Assembly: GCF_900116665.1 (NCBI RefSeq)
Contig: NZ_FPBK01000003.1
Location: forward strand, 24,281 to 88,280
Direction: 5' to 3'
Length of the DNA: 64,000 bases
Source: Pustulibacterium marinum
GTDB taxonomy: Bacteria > Bacteroidota > Bacteroidia > Flavobacteriales > Flavobacteriaceae
Position numbers and translations under genes: made by a program. Under the pieces are notes generated by a model that was not told where the DNA came from, ran no database searches, and saw only the letters and a list, made by a program, of their open reading frames with translations. Positions 17,909 to 25,863 of the stretch are shown in pieces; the stretch's first letter is position 1; every line of letters starts with the position of its first letter.

Positions 17909-19873
17909 ATGAAATTTTTCAATATCAAGAAACTGATGGGAATATATAGTATTTCCCTTCTGTTTTCGTTTGCAACAAACGCACAAGAATTCACTGTGAA
18001 AAGTCCGGACACAGCAACTTCGGTAACAATTTTTACAGAAAAAGGTAAGGCCTTCTATACGGTATCTTATCGCCAAACGCTCATGCTTGAAAAATCACCT
18101 CTTGGTTTTATAACCGATGTAAGTGATTTTAGTACCGATCTAACATTAGAAAAAACACAACAAGCCCATATTACTGATCAGTATACACTGGCTACCGTTA
18201 AAAAATCTACTATAGACTATGAAGCCAATGAAATGACCCTAACCTTTTCAAATGCTGATCGCTATCAATTTGAAGTAATCTTTAGGGTTTCTAATAATAA
18301 TCTAGGTTTTAGATACCAATTGATGCCTCATGAAGAGCTTTCTAGATGTGTTATAGAAAAAGAAATCACCGGATTCAATTTACCCGAAAATACTACAACG
18401 TTTTTGTCACCTCAAGCAACGCCTGGTATTGGCTGGAAAGCTACCAAGCCTAGCTATGAAGAAGAATATGTACCCGATGAAAAACTAGCAACACCTTCTA
18501 AATATGGGCTGGGTTATACATTTCCTTCCCTATTCCACATCGGTGAAGAAAATTGGTTATTGGTTTCAGAAACTGGTGTAAACGGAGCATATTGCGCCTC
18601 TCATTTAAGCGATGCCACCCCAGAAGGTATCTATACCATTGCATTTCCGCATGAAAAAGAAAACAATGGTTTTGGCAGTTCTACAGCCGCTATAGCTCTT
18701 CCCGGCGTTACACCATGGAGAACCATTACCGTGGGAAACCAATTAAAACCCATAGTAGAAACAACCATTCCATTTGATCTTGTAAAGCCTTTGTACAAAC
18801 CCACACAGACTTACACTTATGGACGTGGTACCTGGAGTTGGATTATGTGGCAAGATAGTAGTATGAACTATGAAGACCAAATAACTTATATAGACCTTGC
18901 TGCCACTTTAGGGTATGAATATATACTCATGGATGCTTTGTGGGATACCCAGGTAGGATACGATAAAATGCCCGATCTTATTGCCTATGCACAAGCTAAA
19001 GGAGTAGATGTTTTCTTATGGTATAATTCTAACGGAATATGGAACAATGCCCCACAGGGACCAAAACATAAAATGGACAATCCCATAGCTAGAAAAAAAG
19101 AAATGAAATGGCTACAATCTTTGGGCGTTAAAGGGTTAAAAGTAGATTTCTTTGGCGGTGATAAGCAAGAAACTATGCGTTTGTATGAGTCTATACTGTC
19201 CGATGCCAATGAGCATGGTTTAATGATTATTTTTCATGGTTGCACCCTTCCAAGAGGTTGGGAACGAATGTATCCTAACTATGTAGGTAGTGAAGCCGTA
19301 CTTGCTTCTGAAAATTTAATATTTTCAGAACACGCCAACAAAATGGAAGCCTACAATGCCTGTTTACACCCTTTCATTCGTAATACAGTAGGAAGCATGG
19401 AATTTGGTCCCGTATTGCTTAACAAGTATCACAACCGTACAAATGATGGAGGTACCACTAGAATAACCTCCGATATTTTTCAGCTAGCAACCGCTATTCT
19501 TTATCAAAATCCGGTACAAATGTTTGGTATTGCACCCAACAACTTACAGGATGTACCCAACTTTGAAATAGATTTTATGAAGCAAGTACCTACCACCTGG
19601 GACGAAACCATTTTTATAGATGGTTATCCTGGAAAGTACTGTGTTTTGGCGCGCAGACATAAAGATACTTGGTACATTGTTGGGGTCAATGCCACACAGA
19701 CTCCTAAAAACCTAAAAATAGAGATTCCTATGCTTGCAGGAAAAAAGGTTACTCTTTATCAAGATGATCAATTGTTACATCCAACTCAGGAAACAATAAA
19801 AATTTCCAAAAAGGGAACCACCAAGATAACCTTGCAACCAAATGGAGGAATGATAATAACAAATACTAAATAA
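17909..19873 (+). CDS. GH97-family glycoside hydrolase
   Basis: Exported alpha-glycosidase of family GH97. A signal peptide ends at A-T-N-A-Q; an N-terminal beta-sandwich (about 26-290), a (beta/alpha)8 barrel (about 300-560) and a C-terminal sandwich follow the family order, and 654 residues is normal. R-G-T-W-S-W marks the start of the barrel. The strand motif K-V-D-F-F-G-G-D-K-Q carries Asp413, at the place of the nucleophile in retaining, alpha-galactosidase-type members such as BT1871 (from memory); Glu462 in G-S-E-A-V is a candidate acid/base. I therefore lean to the retaining type, but substrate is inference. It stands alone without SusCD. Confidence 0.9.
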   Translation: MKFFNIKKLMGIYSISLLFSFATNAQEFTVKSPDTATSVTIFTEKGKAFYTVSYRQTLMLEKSPLGFITDVSDFSTDLTLEKTQQAHITDQYTLATVKKSTIDYEANEMTLTFSNADRYQFEVIFRVSNNNLGFRYQLMPHEELSRCVIEKEITGFNLPENTTTFLSPQATPGIGWKATKPSYEEEYVPDEKLATPSKYGLGYTFPSLFHIGEENWLLVSETGVNGAYCASHLSDATPEGIYTIAFPHEKENNGFGSSTAAIALPGVTPWRTITVGNQLKPIVETTIPFDLVKPLYKPTQTYTYGRGTWSWIMWQDSSMNYEDQITYIDLAATLGYEYILMDALWDTQVGYDKMPDLIAYAQAKGVDVFLWYNSNGIWNNAPQGPKHKMDNPIARKKEMKWLQSLGVKGLKVDFFGGDKQETMRLYESILSDANEHGLMIIFHGCTLPRGWERMYPNYVGSEAVLASENLIFSEHANKMEAYNACLHPFIRNTVGSMEFGPVLLNKYHNRTNDGGTTRITSDIFQLATAILYQNPVQMFGIAPNNLQDVPNFEIDFMKQVPTTWDETIFIDGYPGKYCVLARRHKDTWYIVGVNATQTPKNLKIEIPMLAGKKVTLYQDDQLLHPTQETIKISKKGTTKITLQPNGGMIITNTK

Positions 19874-19937
19874 AACACTCATTTTCAATAAAAAAACGTA
19901 TCTTCACAAAGCCATAGGCTTCAATTTTATTGATTAA

Positions 19938-20070
19938 TAACAAAAGGACGTCCGTTTTAGCTAAAACGGACGTCTGTTTTTTATAAAACACAGGTGCGTT
20001 TTCTCAGAAACACACGTGCGTTTTTGTGCAATCAAACGTTTCACCAAACTCGGTGGTACGTTTGATACCT
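19938..20070. repeat. Array of six CG-centred palindromes at exact 22-bp spacing (copy 1)
   Basis: Palindromic cores are centred at 19949.5, 19971.5, 19993.5, 20015.5, 20037.5 and 20059.5, exactly 22 bp apart. Cores in order: GGACGTCC, GGACGTCT, CAGGTG, CACGTG, AAACGTTT, TACGTT, each flanked by A-run on the left and T-run on the right (general form AAAACGnACGTnCGTTTT for the best ones). Neighbouring units also pair with each other to make larger hairpins. A reverse-oriented relative lies at 48948-49082. Confidence 0.9.
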
Positions 20071-20196
20071 TCATTTGCTATAGCGCATATGGTGCTCATC
20101 TCCTATTCCTAGCTGAACTTTGGTCCATCACAACGCAAACCATAAGGTTGACTTCCTGAAATATCTTGCGTGATTGCGGTAGGTTTCGCTAGGTAT

Positions 20197-20275
20197 GAGT
20201 CCACACTGAGTCCACACCTAGTCCACACTGACTCCACACTTTTGCATGTTTTCTGTGGACTTGATATGGACTTGC
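20197..20275. repeat. 11-bp phased repeat cluster built on AGTCCACA
   Basis: Four contiguous 11-bp units (gagtccacact, gagtccacacc, tagtccacact, gactccacact) run from 20197 to 20240. After 13 bp the complementary word appears twice, again in 11-bp units (tgtggacttga 20254-20264, tatggacttgc 20265-20275). The two groups are thus inverted relative to each other. Confidence 0.88.
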
Positions 20276-20529
20276 CATGGAAAGAACCTAGTATCACCCC
20301 AACCCAATGAACCGTGAAAGCCACGTTATAGGGTTGGGTACTGGCTAGTGTATTTGGTTTGTATTGGTGTAATGGTATGTTGGGAAAGGTAATGTGTAAA
20401 ATAATGTTGTGTATAAAAATGATTTATAGGCGAAATTGTTATATATTGGTAGATACGTAAAAAAACACCGTTTTTGTAAATGGATATTCAAAAATAAAAA
20501 TTCCTGATATCTGGAGAATCGTATTAGTA

Positions 20530-20578
20530 TGGTGTCTATTTATGTTGATATAATGAGTTGTAAGCAATTTGAAAAACT
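20530..20578 (+). promoter_or_regulatory. Shared leader element, copy L1 (before the ATPase gene)
   Basis: GATATAA-TGAGTTG followed by CAATTTGAAAAA lies directly before the ATPase start codon. The same words precede the Mrr-like nuclease gene (48006-48060, minus strand), and the upstream half matches the leaders at 22567-22635 and 24783-24860. Likely a promoter and ribosome-binding region carried with the gene. Confidence 0.7.
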
Positions 20579-22492
20579 ATGGAAATAAAATTGAAAACTA
20601 AAATAAAAAATGCTTTTGATTCAATTTTAAGAGCCGATTATCTCTCTTTAGATGATTTTGATGAACTAGAAAATTTGAGTAATTATTTTGTCGACTTTTT
20701 TAATTCCATTGGTAGTATTTTACAAAAACAAGACAATTATATATCAGGAAGAAGAGGTACTGGAAAAACGACAGCTTTGTTAAAAGGATATTTCGAATGT
20801 CTAAAAACAATAAAAGGTAAAGAAAAGTCGGAATATTTAAATAGAAAAGTGCTTCCCATTTACATAGATTTAAGCAATTGCGGAGATATTTTTGACAAAG
20901 ACAATTTTGAGTTATTTGAAATACATTTTGTACGCCAAATTATTGATTCTCTTGGTAGACAATTAGAATCAATTTATGATGCAAAATCATATGGGATTTT
21001 TAGAAAAAATAATCCTGCAATTGATGATTTAGAATACATTGAAAAAATTTTGATTGAAGGTAAAACCGTTTTTCAATCAAAATCAACTGATATAACTGCC
21101 AAAAACGCTTCTAGGCTTGCTGATGAAGCTGGATTGAGTGTTTCGCCTGAGTCATTTAAACTTTCTATGCAAAGTAAGGATGAAGTTTCTAGTGAAAAGT
21201 CTAAAACTTATTCTCAAACTAAAGGTTTGAATGTTCAAGAGTTTTTAAATAAAATCAATGAAATTTTAAAAAAGGCAAAAATTGACTCGGTCTATCTTTT
21301 CCTCGATGAGTACTCAGATTTAAATCAAGAATATCAAGCAAAATTTTCTAAATTATTAAAAAGTTTTTTAGGCTCAAAAACTAATCTTTTTGTTAAAGTA
21401 GGTGTTATAACAGATAGATTTGATTTTGGTGATAAAATAATAATTGGACGAGATATTTTTCCAATTCCATTGGATTTAAATGAACACGTTGAAAGGCTTG
21501 GTGGATTATCCCCTACATTAAAAAAATTAGAAAATGCAATACCAGACTTAATTCAAAAGAGATTAGAAATTTATGCAGATAACATTGCCTTGACAAATTT
21601 ATTGAAAGGTAATAAAACTGAATTTTTCACCAGAATAGCTAGGGAATCAATAGGAGTTACTAGGACGATTGGTTTAATTCTTCAAAATGCTTGGAAACAA
21701 GCAGAGGTGAATGACTATAAACTTGGTTTATCTGAATTAAATTATGGCATTAGGTCTGCACGCAAAACTTATGAAAAACAATACTCAGGAGCTTTAAAAA
21801 GAAAATTAATTCCTGGCTTTTACAATGATATATGGAATGCTATTATAACTAAAGCAGTTTCTGAGAAAAACAAACACCCAGATAGGCCTGCCAGTCATAT
21901 ATTGATTGACCCCAATAGAAGTAAATATTTCAATATTTTTAAAGAAAATTTTTTAATTCATCTTTTAGAAGAAGGAAGGGCATCAAAATATGGTGGTCAT
22001 TATGATTTATATTCTATAGATTATGATATTTGTTTAGACCTCAATATTAAATATGCAGAAAACAAAGATGAATATACTGCTATTCGGTTTGTTTATGATA
22101 CTGTATTATCAGAGTTTGATAGTTACTTCACCGACACAAAACTTAAAAGTTACAAATGTCCTGAATGTAATAGGATATATCAAGAAGATGAACTTCCACC
22201 TGCTAAAGTAAAGCGTTGTTTCGAAGATGACAGTAAATTAGAAGAAGTAATACATCAAGAATTTGAAGTTTACGGAGGTAATCTTGCTGAGGTAGAAGTA
22301 AAAATTCTAGGATTAATAGCAACCTTAGAAAAAGAAGATGCGATGTCAGCAGTTGAAGTTGCAAATGCAGTTGGTTGCACAAGACAAAAAGTTTCTGCTT
22401 GGTGTTCAAGAGTACTCGAACCTAAAGGAGAAATTGAGATAGACAAAAAAGAGAGTAGAAATTACTATTACGGAGAAAATAACGTTGCCTAA
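20579..22492 (+). CDS. ORC/Cdc6-like P-loop ATPase with Cys cluster and winged helix
   Basis: Walker A is G-R-R-G-T-G-K-T (57-64) and Walker B is Y-L-F-L-D-E-Y (Asp243, Glu244). The layout resembles ORC/Cdc6-type AAA ATPases: an N-terminal helix, nucleotide domain, lid-like helices with R-I-A-R-E-S-I-G-V-T-R (about 355-365), then a C-terminal DNA-binding part. The latter has a Cys cluster (C527-P-E-C530 and C547) and a winged helix (about 570-635) with the recognition helix in V-G-C-T-R-Q-K-V-S-A-W. The gene is very AT-rich and is followed by three unknown genes. Bacterial relatives occur in accessory and defence islands; function here is inference. Confidence 0.75.
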   Translation: MEIKLKTKIKNAFDSILRADYLSLDDFDELENLSNYFVDFFNSIGSILQKQDNYISGRRGTGKTTALLKGYFECLKTIKGKEKSEYLNRKVLPIYIDLSNCGDIFDKDNFELFEIHFVRQIIDSLGRQLESIYDAKSYGIFRKNNPAIDDLEYIEKILIEGKTVFQSKSTDITAKNASRLADEAGLSVSPESFKLSMQSKDEVSSEKSKTYSQTKGLNVQEFLNKINEILKKAKIDSVYLFLDEYSDLNQEYQAKFSKLLKSFLGSKTNLFVKVGVITDRFDFGDKIIIGRDIFPIPLDLNEHVERLGGLSPTLKKLENAIPDLIQKRLEIYADNIALTNLLKGNKTEFFTRIARESIGVTRTIGLILQNAWKQAEVNDYKLGLSELNYGIRSARKTYEKQYSGALKRKLIPGFYNDIWNAIITKAVSEKNKHPDRPASHILIDPNRSKYFNIFKENFLIHLLEEGRASKYGGHYDLYSIDYDICLDLNIKYAENKDEYTAIRFVYDTVLSEFDSYFTDTKLKSYKCPECNRIYQEDELPPAKVKRCFEDDSKLEEVIHQEFEVYGGNLAEVEVKILGLIATLEKEDAMSAVEVANAVGCTRQKVSAWCSRVLEPKGEIEIDKKESRNYYYGENNVA

Positions 22493-22509
22493 GAATGGTA
22501 GGCATTGCG

Positions 22510-22560
22510 CACCCTCTTGCTAAAAAATTGATTATCAATCAAAAGAATTACTTTCTTTTT
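22510..22560 (+). repeat. Trailer element, copy A
   Basis: Downstream spacer of the ATPase gene with CTAAAAA, ATCAATCAAAAGAAT and a T-rich end. It is similar in word order to spacers at 24731-24779 and 25301-25349. It also contains TTGATT/AATCAA, a 6-bp inverted repeat. It could act as terminator or cassette boundary. Confidence 0.6.
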
Positions 22561-22566
22561 ATAATA

Positions 22567-22635
22567 CATCCGTGTAGAAGACGAAAAATTGTATCTTGTT
22601 AAGAATCTAAATGAGTTACCATTAAAATAAAAACA
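22567..22635 (+). promoter_or_regulatory. Shared leader element, copy L2
   Basis: Contains ACATCCGTGTAGAAGAC, then TTGTATCTTGTT and TAAATGAGTT before the start codon. The first block matches 24783-24799 exactly and the second matches the leaders at 24808-24819 and 48006-48060 (minus). TATCTTG is a plausible -7 element. Confidence 0.7.
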
Positions 22636-23118
22636 ATGAGAACAGAACATTTAATTGAATTAAAAAAGTTGAACATTATAAAGCATCTACTAATTCAAGA
22701 AGATGAAAGTACTTTATCCATATTTAAGGAACTATTTGAAATAGAAATTACTGAGAAAAATAATTTCATAAAAAATATAGAAAAACAGATTGAGTCTAAC
22801 TCTTTTTTAAATGCTTTAAACGATATTAATATAATCATACGAGAAGTTAGTTCGAGTATATTTAAAAACCCTTGCCCTGAAATGGCATTAGAATTAATAC
22901 CAACTGGCGAGGACAAAATAAGGTTCTGCAAGGTTTGTAAAAAAAATGTTTACATTGTAGAAAATGAAAAGGAATTAGAACAAAGAAAAAAATTAGGGCA
23001 ATGTGTTAGAATTAACCTGTCGAAATTTATACCCAATAAAGAACATAAGAAAAACTTTAAGGCTTGCTATGATAACATTGAAGAAATTAATAATGATTAT
23101 GATGGCTTACCAATGTAA
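22636..23118 (+). CDS. Hypothetical protein with Cys-cluster domain
   Basis: 160 residues, no signal or membrane segment. The N-terminal 75 residues are helical and Ile/Glu/Lys-rich. The C-terminal part has four Cys (C80, C98, C101, C123; C-x17-C-x2-C-x21-C) in a frame N-P-C-P-E-M...F-C-K-V-C-K-K-N-V-Y...Q-C-V-R-I. This is the same domain as the N-terminus of the 12137-13081 protein, here at the opposite end and without a membrane anchor. It starts a three-gene run with gaps of 3 and 19 bp. A metal-binding or regulatory role is inference. Confidence 0.65.
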   Translation: MRTEHLIELKKLNIIKHLLIQEDESTLSIFKELFEIEITEKNNFIKNIEKQIESNSFLNALNDINIIIREVSSSIFKNPCPEMALELIPTGEDKIRFCKVCKKNVYIVENEKELEQRKKLGQCVRINLSKFIPNKEHKKNFKACYDNIEEINNDYDGLPM

Positions 23119-23121
23119 AGA

Positions 23122-23736
23122 ATGGAAACGTACGAGAATCAAAGACAATTATTGAAATCAATTCAGTCATATATTGAATTAGGTAAGACATCTAATTTAG
23201 AAGTTTTGACTTCTAAAATATTTGATTTAAATTTAGCTTATTACGTAAAGTATCAAATTGAGCAACTAAACTTTGGATTAGTTACTCGCAAAATTGATGA
23301 TTATTTGTTTAAATCTTCAATGGACATATTTCTATATCAAAGAGATGATATTAAGAAATTCGATTTTGATAGTATCGAAAATAAAAATTTAAATTTCATA
23401 AAAACTCAAATAGGAATAAATCAATTATTTTTTTACAAAACATCCTTTGGAACTAAAGAAAACCTAAGACATTGGGATAACATCAATAGGTTTGAAGTAT
23501 TGTGTAATAAAGAATTAGTTACAAGAATTAAAGAATATCCAAAACTTAACTTGTGTGTTTTTAAATCTAATGAAATAGGAGAGCAAGGCAATTACACCAG
23601 ATTTGAAATTTTAACGCCAAGAGATTATATAAGAAAAACAACACATTATAAAACAGAAGGTTCTAGAGAAGATTACCATGATTGGTATATGGATGCTTAT
23701 GAAAATGATGAGTCAAATTTTTGGAATAATGATTAA
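23122..23736 (+). CDS. Unrecognised AT-rich accessory protein
   Basis: 204 residues, soluble, rich in Asn, Ile, Lys and Tyr. It starts three bases after the preceding stop, so the two are probably translated together. The C-terminal end is strongly acidic and aromatic (D-Y-H-D-W-Y-M-D-A-Y-E-N-D-E-S-N-F-W). No motif I can name. Its place between two other unknown proteins of the same base composition suggests a joint function with them. Confidence 0.6.
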   Translation: METYENQRQLLKSIQSYIELGKTSNLEVLTSKIFDLNLAYYVKYQIEQLNFGLVTRKIDDYLFKSSMDIFLYQRDDIKKFDFDSIENKNLNFIKTQIGINQLFFYKTSFGTKENLRHWDNINRFEVLCNKELVTRIKEYPKLNLCVFKSNEIGEQGNYTRFEILTPRDYIRKTTHYKTEGSREDYHDWYMDAYENDESNFWNND

Positions 23737-23755
23737 TAAATTCTAATTCTCATGT

Positions 23756-24694
23756 ATGTCTAGCCAAAAATTAATCATAAATGCAATAATCGATATGAAT
23801 TTAGATATGATAGATTTATTATTAGCTAATTCTAACTCATACATGGAAGTTTCTAAGGATTTATTTATCAAAGAGTTATCAAAAAAATTTAAACGATTAA
23901 ACAATCAAGGAGTTACAAAATTCAATAAAGTTTCAAAAGGAACTTGTCAAAAATGCTATGCTGGTTGTACTGGCTATACCTTTTTGACAAAAAACAATGA
24001 TTATCTTGATTTATTAATTGAAGAAAAAAATAACACTATTACGGATATAACTCAATGCACGAATTTCAAAAATGAAGAAGAAATAATAAAAAAAAACAAC
24101 ATTTTTCTTTGCTTTAAAAAAGACCTAAAAACTTCATACATTCCTACCTCTTTACATTTATCTCAACAAAAGGGAATTGAACACGCAGAACTAGAATTTG
24201 AAAAATTCCAAAATCAAATAATAGATTTAGAAATAATTGAAATTTGGTTAAATAAATGGTCCCAGCTATTTAACTCTATAAAATATATGAATCTCGACTA
24301 TAGTTTCGTTTCTTCTTTTCTATCGACTTATCATAGTACTAAAAATATTTCATCAATAAAAAAGGATAATTTTTTGGCAAAAAAAGCATTGGCTGAATTT
24401 AACAATTTTCAAATTTCAGATCACAAAAAACTAATAAACTGGTTATTGAAATATAAAAAAAATCAAGTTTATAATGCTTCATCGAATTATACAAAAACTG
24501 AAAATTGGAATAAAACTAATTTGATAATTTTTAAAAATAGAGAAGACATTTTTAACGATGGTCTAAAAGATTATAACAATATAATAATTGATATCAAAGG
24601 TTACTTAAACTCTATAAAATTTGGAGAAATTTATAGTCAGTATTATTATGAATTTTACAATGAAATTAAACAAAGACAAGAAATAGCCCAATAA
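23756..24694 (+). CDS. Unrecognised accessory protein with Cys motif
   Basis: 312 residues, soluble, predicted mostly helical. The only clear feature is C-Q-K-C-Y-A-G-C (about residues 64-71) followed by a fourth Cys in T-Q-C-T-N-F about 30 residues later, a possible metal site. The start at 23756 is fixed because the ATG four bases earlier runs into a stop after three codons. It is the last gene of the run 22636-24694 and is followed by a trailer spacer similar to that after the ATPase gene. Confidence 0.6.
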   Translation: MSSQKLIINAIIDMNLDMIDLLLANSNSYMEVSKDLFIKELSKKFKRLNNQGVTKFNKVSKGTCQKCYAGCTGYTFLTKNNDYLDLLIEEKNNTITDITQCTNFKNEEEIIKKNNIFLCFKKDLKTSYIPTSLHLSQQKGIEHAELEFEKFQNQIIDLEIIEIWLNKWSQLFNSIKYMNLDYSFVSSFLSTYHSTKNISSIKKDNFLAKKALAEFNNFQISDHKKLINWLLKYKKNQVYNASSNYTKTENWNKTNLIIFKNREDIFNDGLKDYNNIIIDIKGYLNSIKFGEIYSQYYYEFYNEIKQRQEIAQ

Positions 24695-24730
24695 AAACTG
24701 TAACTTACAAGGATAGTAACCATTACTCTA

Positions 24731-24779
24731 CCCCTCACTAAAGCGTGGTCATCAGTCAAAAGAACGACCTTATTTTTAC
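24731..24779 (+). repeat. Trailer element, copy B
   Basis: Has CTCACTAAA, ATCAGTCAAAAGAA and a T-rich end in the same order as 22510-22560. GGTC and GACC form a short pair inside it. It lies directly before the leader at 24783. Confidence 0.6.
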
Positions 24780-24782
24780 AGT

Positions 24783-24860
24783 ACATCCGTGTAGAAGACC
24801 AAAAGTTGTATCTTGTTGATGGAAATAAACAACTAATTATCAATATAAAAGACAACCGTA
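24783..24860 (+). promoter_or_regulatory. Shared leader element, copy L3
   Basis: ACATCCGTGTAGAAGAC is identical to the block at 22567-22583, and AAAGTTGTATCTTGTT matches the L2 copy with one change. The similarity fades in the last 40 bp before the start codon. Confidence 0.7.
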
Positions 24861-25286
24861 ATGAAAAACGAAGACATATTATCTACAAAATTTCAAGCGG
24901 GAAATAGGACTTATTTTTTTGACTTAAAAATTACCAAAGATGGAGACCGATATTTAAAAATCTCTGAAAGCAAGCGAACAGGTGAAACTGAATTTGAAAG
25001 ACATCAAATAATTGTATTTGAGGAAGGAATTGACAAGCTCGCTGAGAAAATACAGGAAATAGCAAATAAAATTCACTCTGATGAAAAAAGTTACTCTGTG
25101 GATGAAAAGCGAAAAACACATCCGAATGCATATCGGCCTTGGACTCATGAAGATGACAACCGGCTTGAATTGCTTTACTGTGAAGGAAAGAGCACTATAG
25201 AACTTAGCCAACTTTTCGGGCGGAATAAAGGAGCTATTCGGTCGAGAATCAAAAAGCTTGAACTAAAAGAAAAATATGATACGTAG
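24861..25286 (+). CDS. DUF3276 (PUR-like) nucleic-acid-binding domain fused to a C-terminal helix-turn-helix
   Basis: Residues 1-75 match the Bacteroidota DUF3276/PUR-alpha-like fold: K-F-Q-A-G-N-R-T-Y-F-F-D-L-K, then L-K-I-S-E-S-K and an I-I-V-F-E-E-G-I-D-K-L end. Residues about 95-140 form a SANT/Myb-like helix-turn-helix: W-T-H-E-D-D-N-R-L...S-T-I-E-L-S-Q-L-F-G-R-N-K-G-A-I-R-S-R-I-K-K-L, a motif that ends several bacterial helicase-like proteins. The usual DUF3276 protein lacks this addition. It sits alone between leader and trailer elements, like a single-gene cassette. Sequence-specific regulation is inference. Confidence 0.8.
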   Translation: MKNEDILSTKFQAGNRTYFFDLKITKDGDRYLKISESKRTGETEFERHQIIVFEEGIDKLAEKIQEIANKIHSDEKSYSVDEKRKTHPNAYRPWTHEDDNRLELLYCEGKSTIELSQLFGRNKGAIRSRIKKLELKEKYDT

Positions 25287-25300
25287 CAGTATTTGACAAA

Positions 25301-25349
25301 CAACTCCTTACTAAAAAGTATCAACTGAATAAAAGAATCGCTTTGGTGT
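25301..25349 (+). repeat. Trailer element, copy C (diverged)
   Basis: CTTACTAAAAA, then TATCAACTGAATAAAAGAAT, in the same order as copies A and B but followed by a different end. It comes after the PUR-HTH gene. Confidence 0.5.
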
Positions 25350-25403
25350 AATTTTGCTTTATGAGTATAGCTATAAAATCAAGAATCATAAGGGAGTAAA
25401 GAC

Positions 25404-25787
25404 ATGAAAATTAAAATTACCATATTGGTGCTTTTTCAATTATCTTTAGGAATCTCGTTAGGAATCATCGCTTTTCACAAGTGGAATGACCTAAGCATTT
25501 TAGACATTGTACTGATACATTTAAGTGCCGCTTTGGGAATTGCTCTTCCAGGCTATATATATTTGAAAAGTATCAACAACACCTATGCTTTTCTTCCTTC
25601 ACTCGTATCTGCTATAGTTTGTACCTTTTTAGGAATTTTTGCATACATGCTCCTTGCATTCTTTATTTTGAGTAGTATTGAAATATTACATAATGAAGTC
25701 GTTGCTATTTTAGTCCCAGTGATTATAGGAACTTTAGGTTTCAATAAATTTGCTTTTAATATTAATAAAAGAAATAACATCATTTAA
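25404..25787 (+). CDS. Small four-helix membrane protein
   Basis: 127 residues with four hydrophobic segments (about 5-25, 33-53, 60-88, 95-115), almost no soluble part, and a basic tail I-N-K-R-N-N-I-I. GGGAGT before the start is a possible purine-rich ribosome site. No family is recognised. The next gene (start 25864) follows on the same strand after 76 bp. Confidence 0.6.
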   Translation: MKIKITILVLFQLSLGISLGIIAFHKWNDLSILDIVLIHLSAALGIALPGYIYLKSINNTYAFLPSLVSAIVCTFLGIFAYMLLAFFILSSIEILHNEVVAILVPVIIGTLGFNKFAFNINKRNNII

Positions 25788-25863
25788 AGTAGATTTCAAA
25801 GTGCACATGCTGGAGTATAGTTGTATCTTGTTTCTACTATCAACATGTTGGTGCCAATTTAAA

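Larger units (their letters stand above)
19874..20578. other. Gene-free spacer with phased repeats
   Basis: No convincing gene. It holds the six-palindrome 22-bp array (19938-20070), an 11-bp phased repeat cluster (20197-20275), an AT-rich stretch, and the leader of the ATPase gene (20530-20578). The first palindrome pair, followed by a T-run at 19976-19982, may double as the GH97 terminator. Confidence 0.7.

Noticed and set aside
19938..20070. CRISPR array or integron attC row
   Set aside because: There are no unique spacers, units are only 22 bp and diverged, and no cas or integrase gene is in view.
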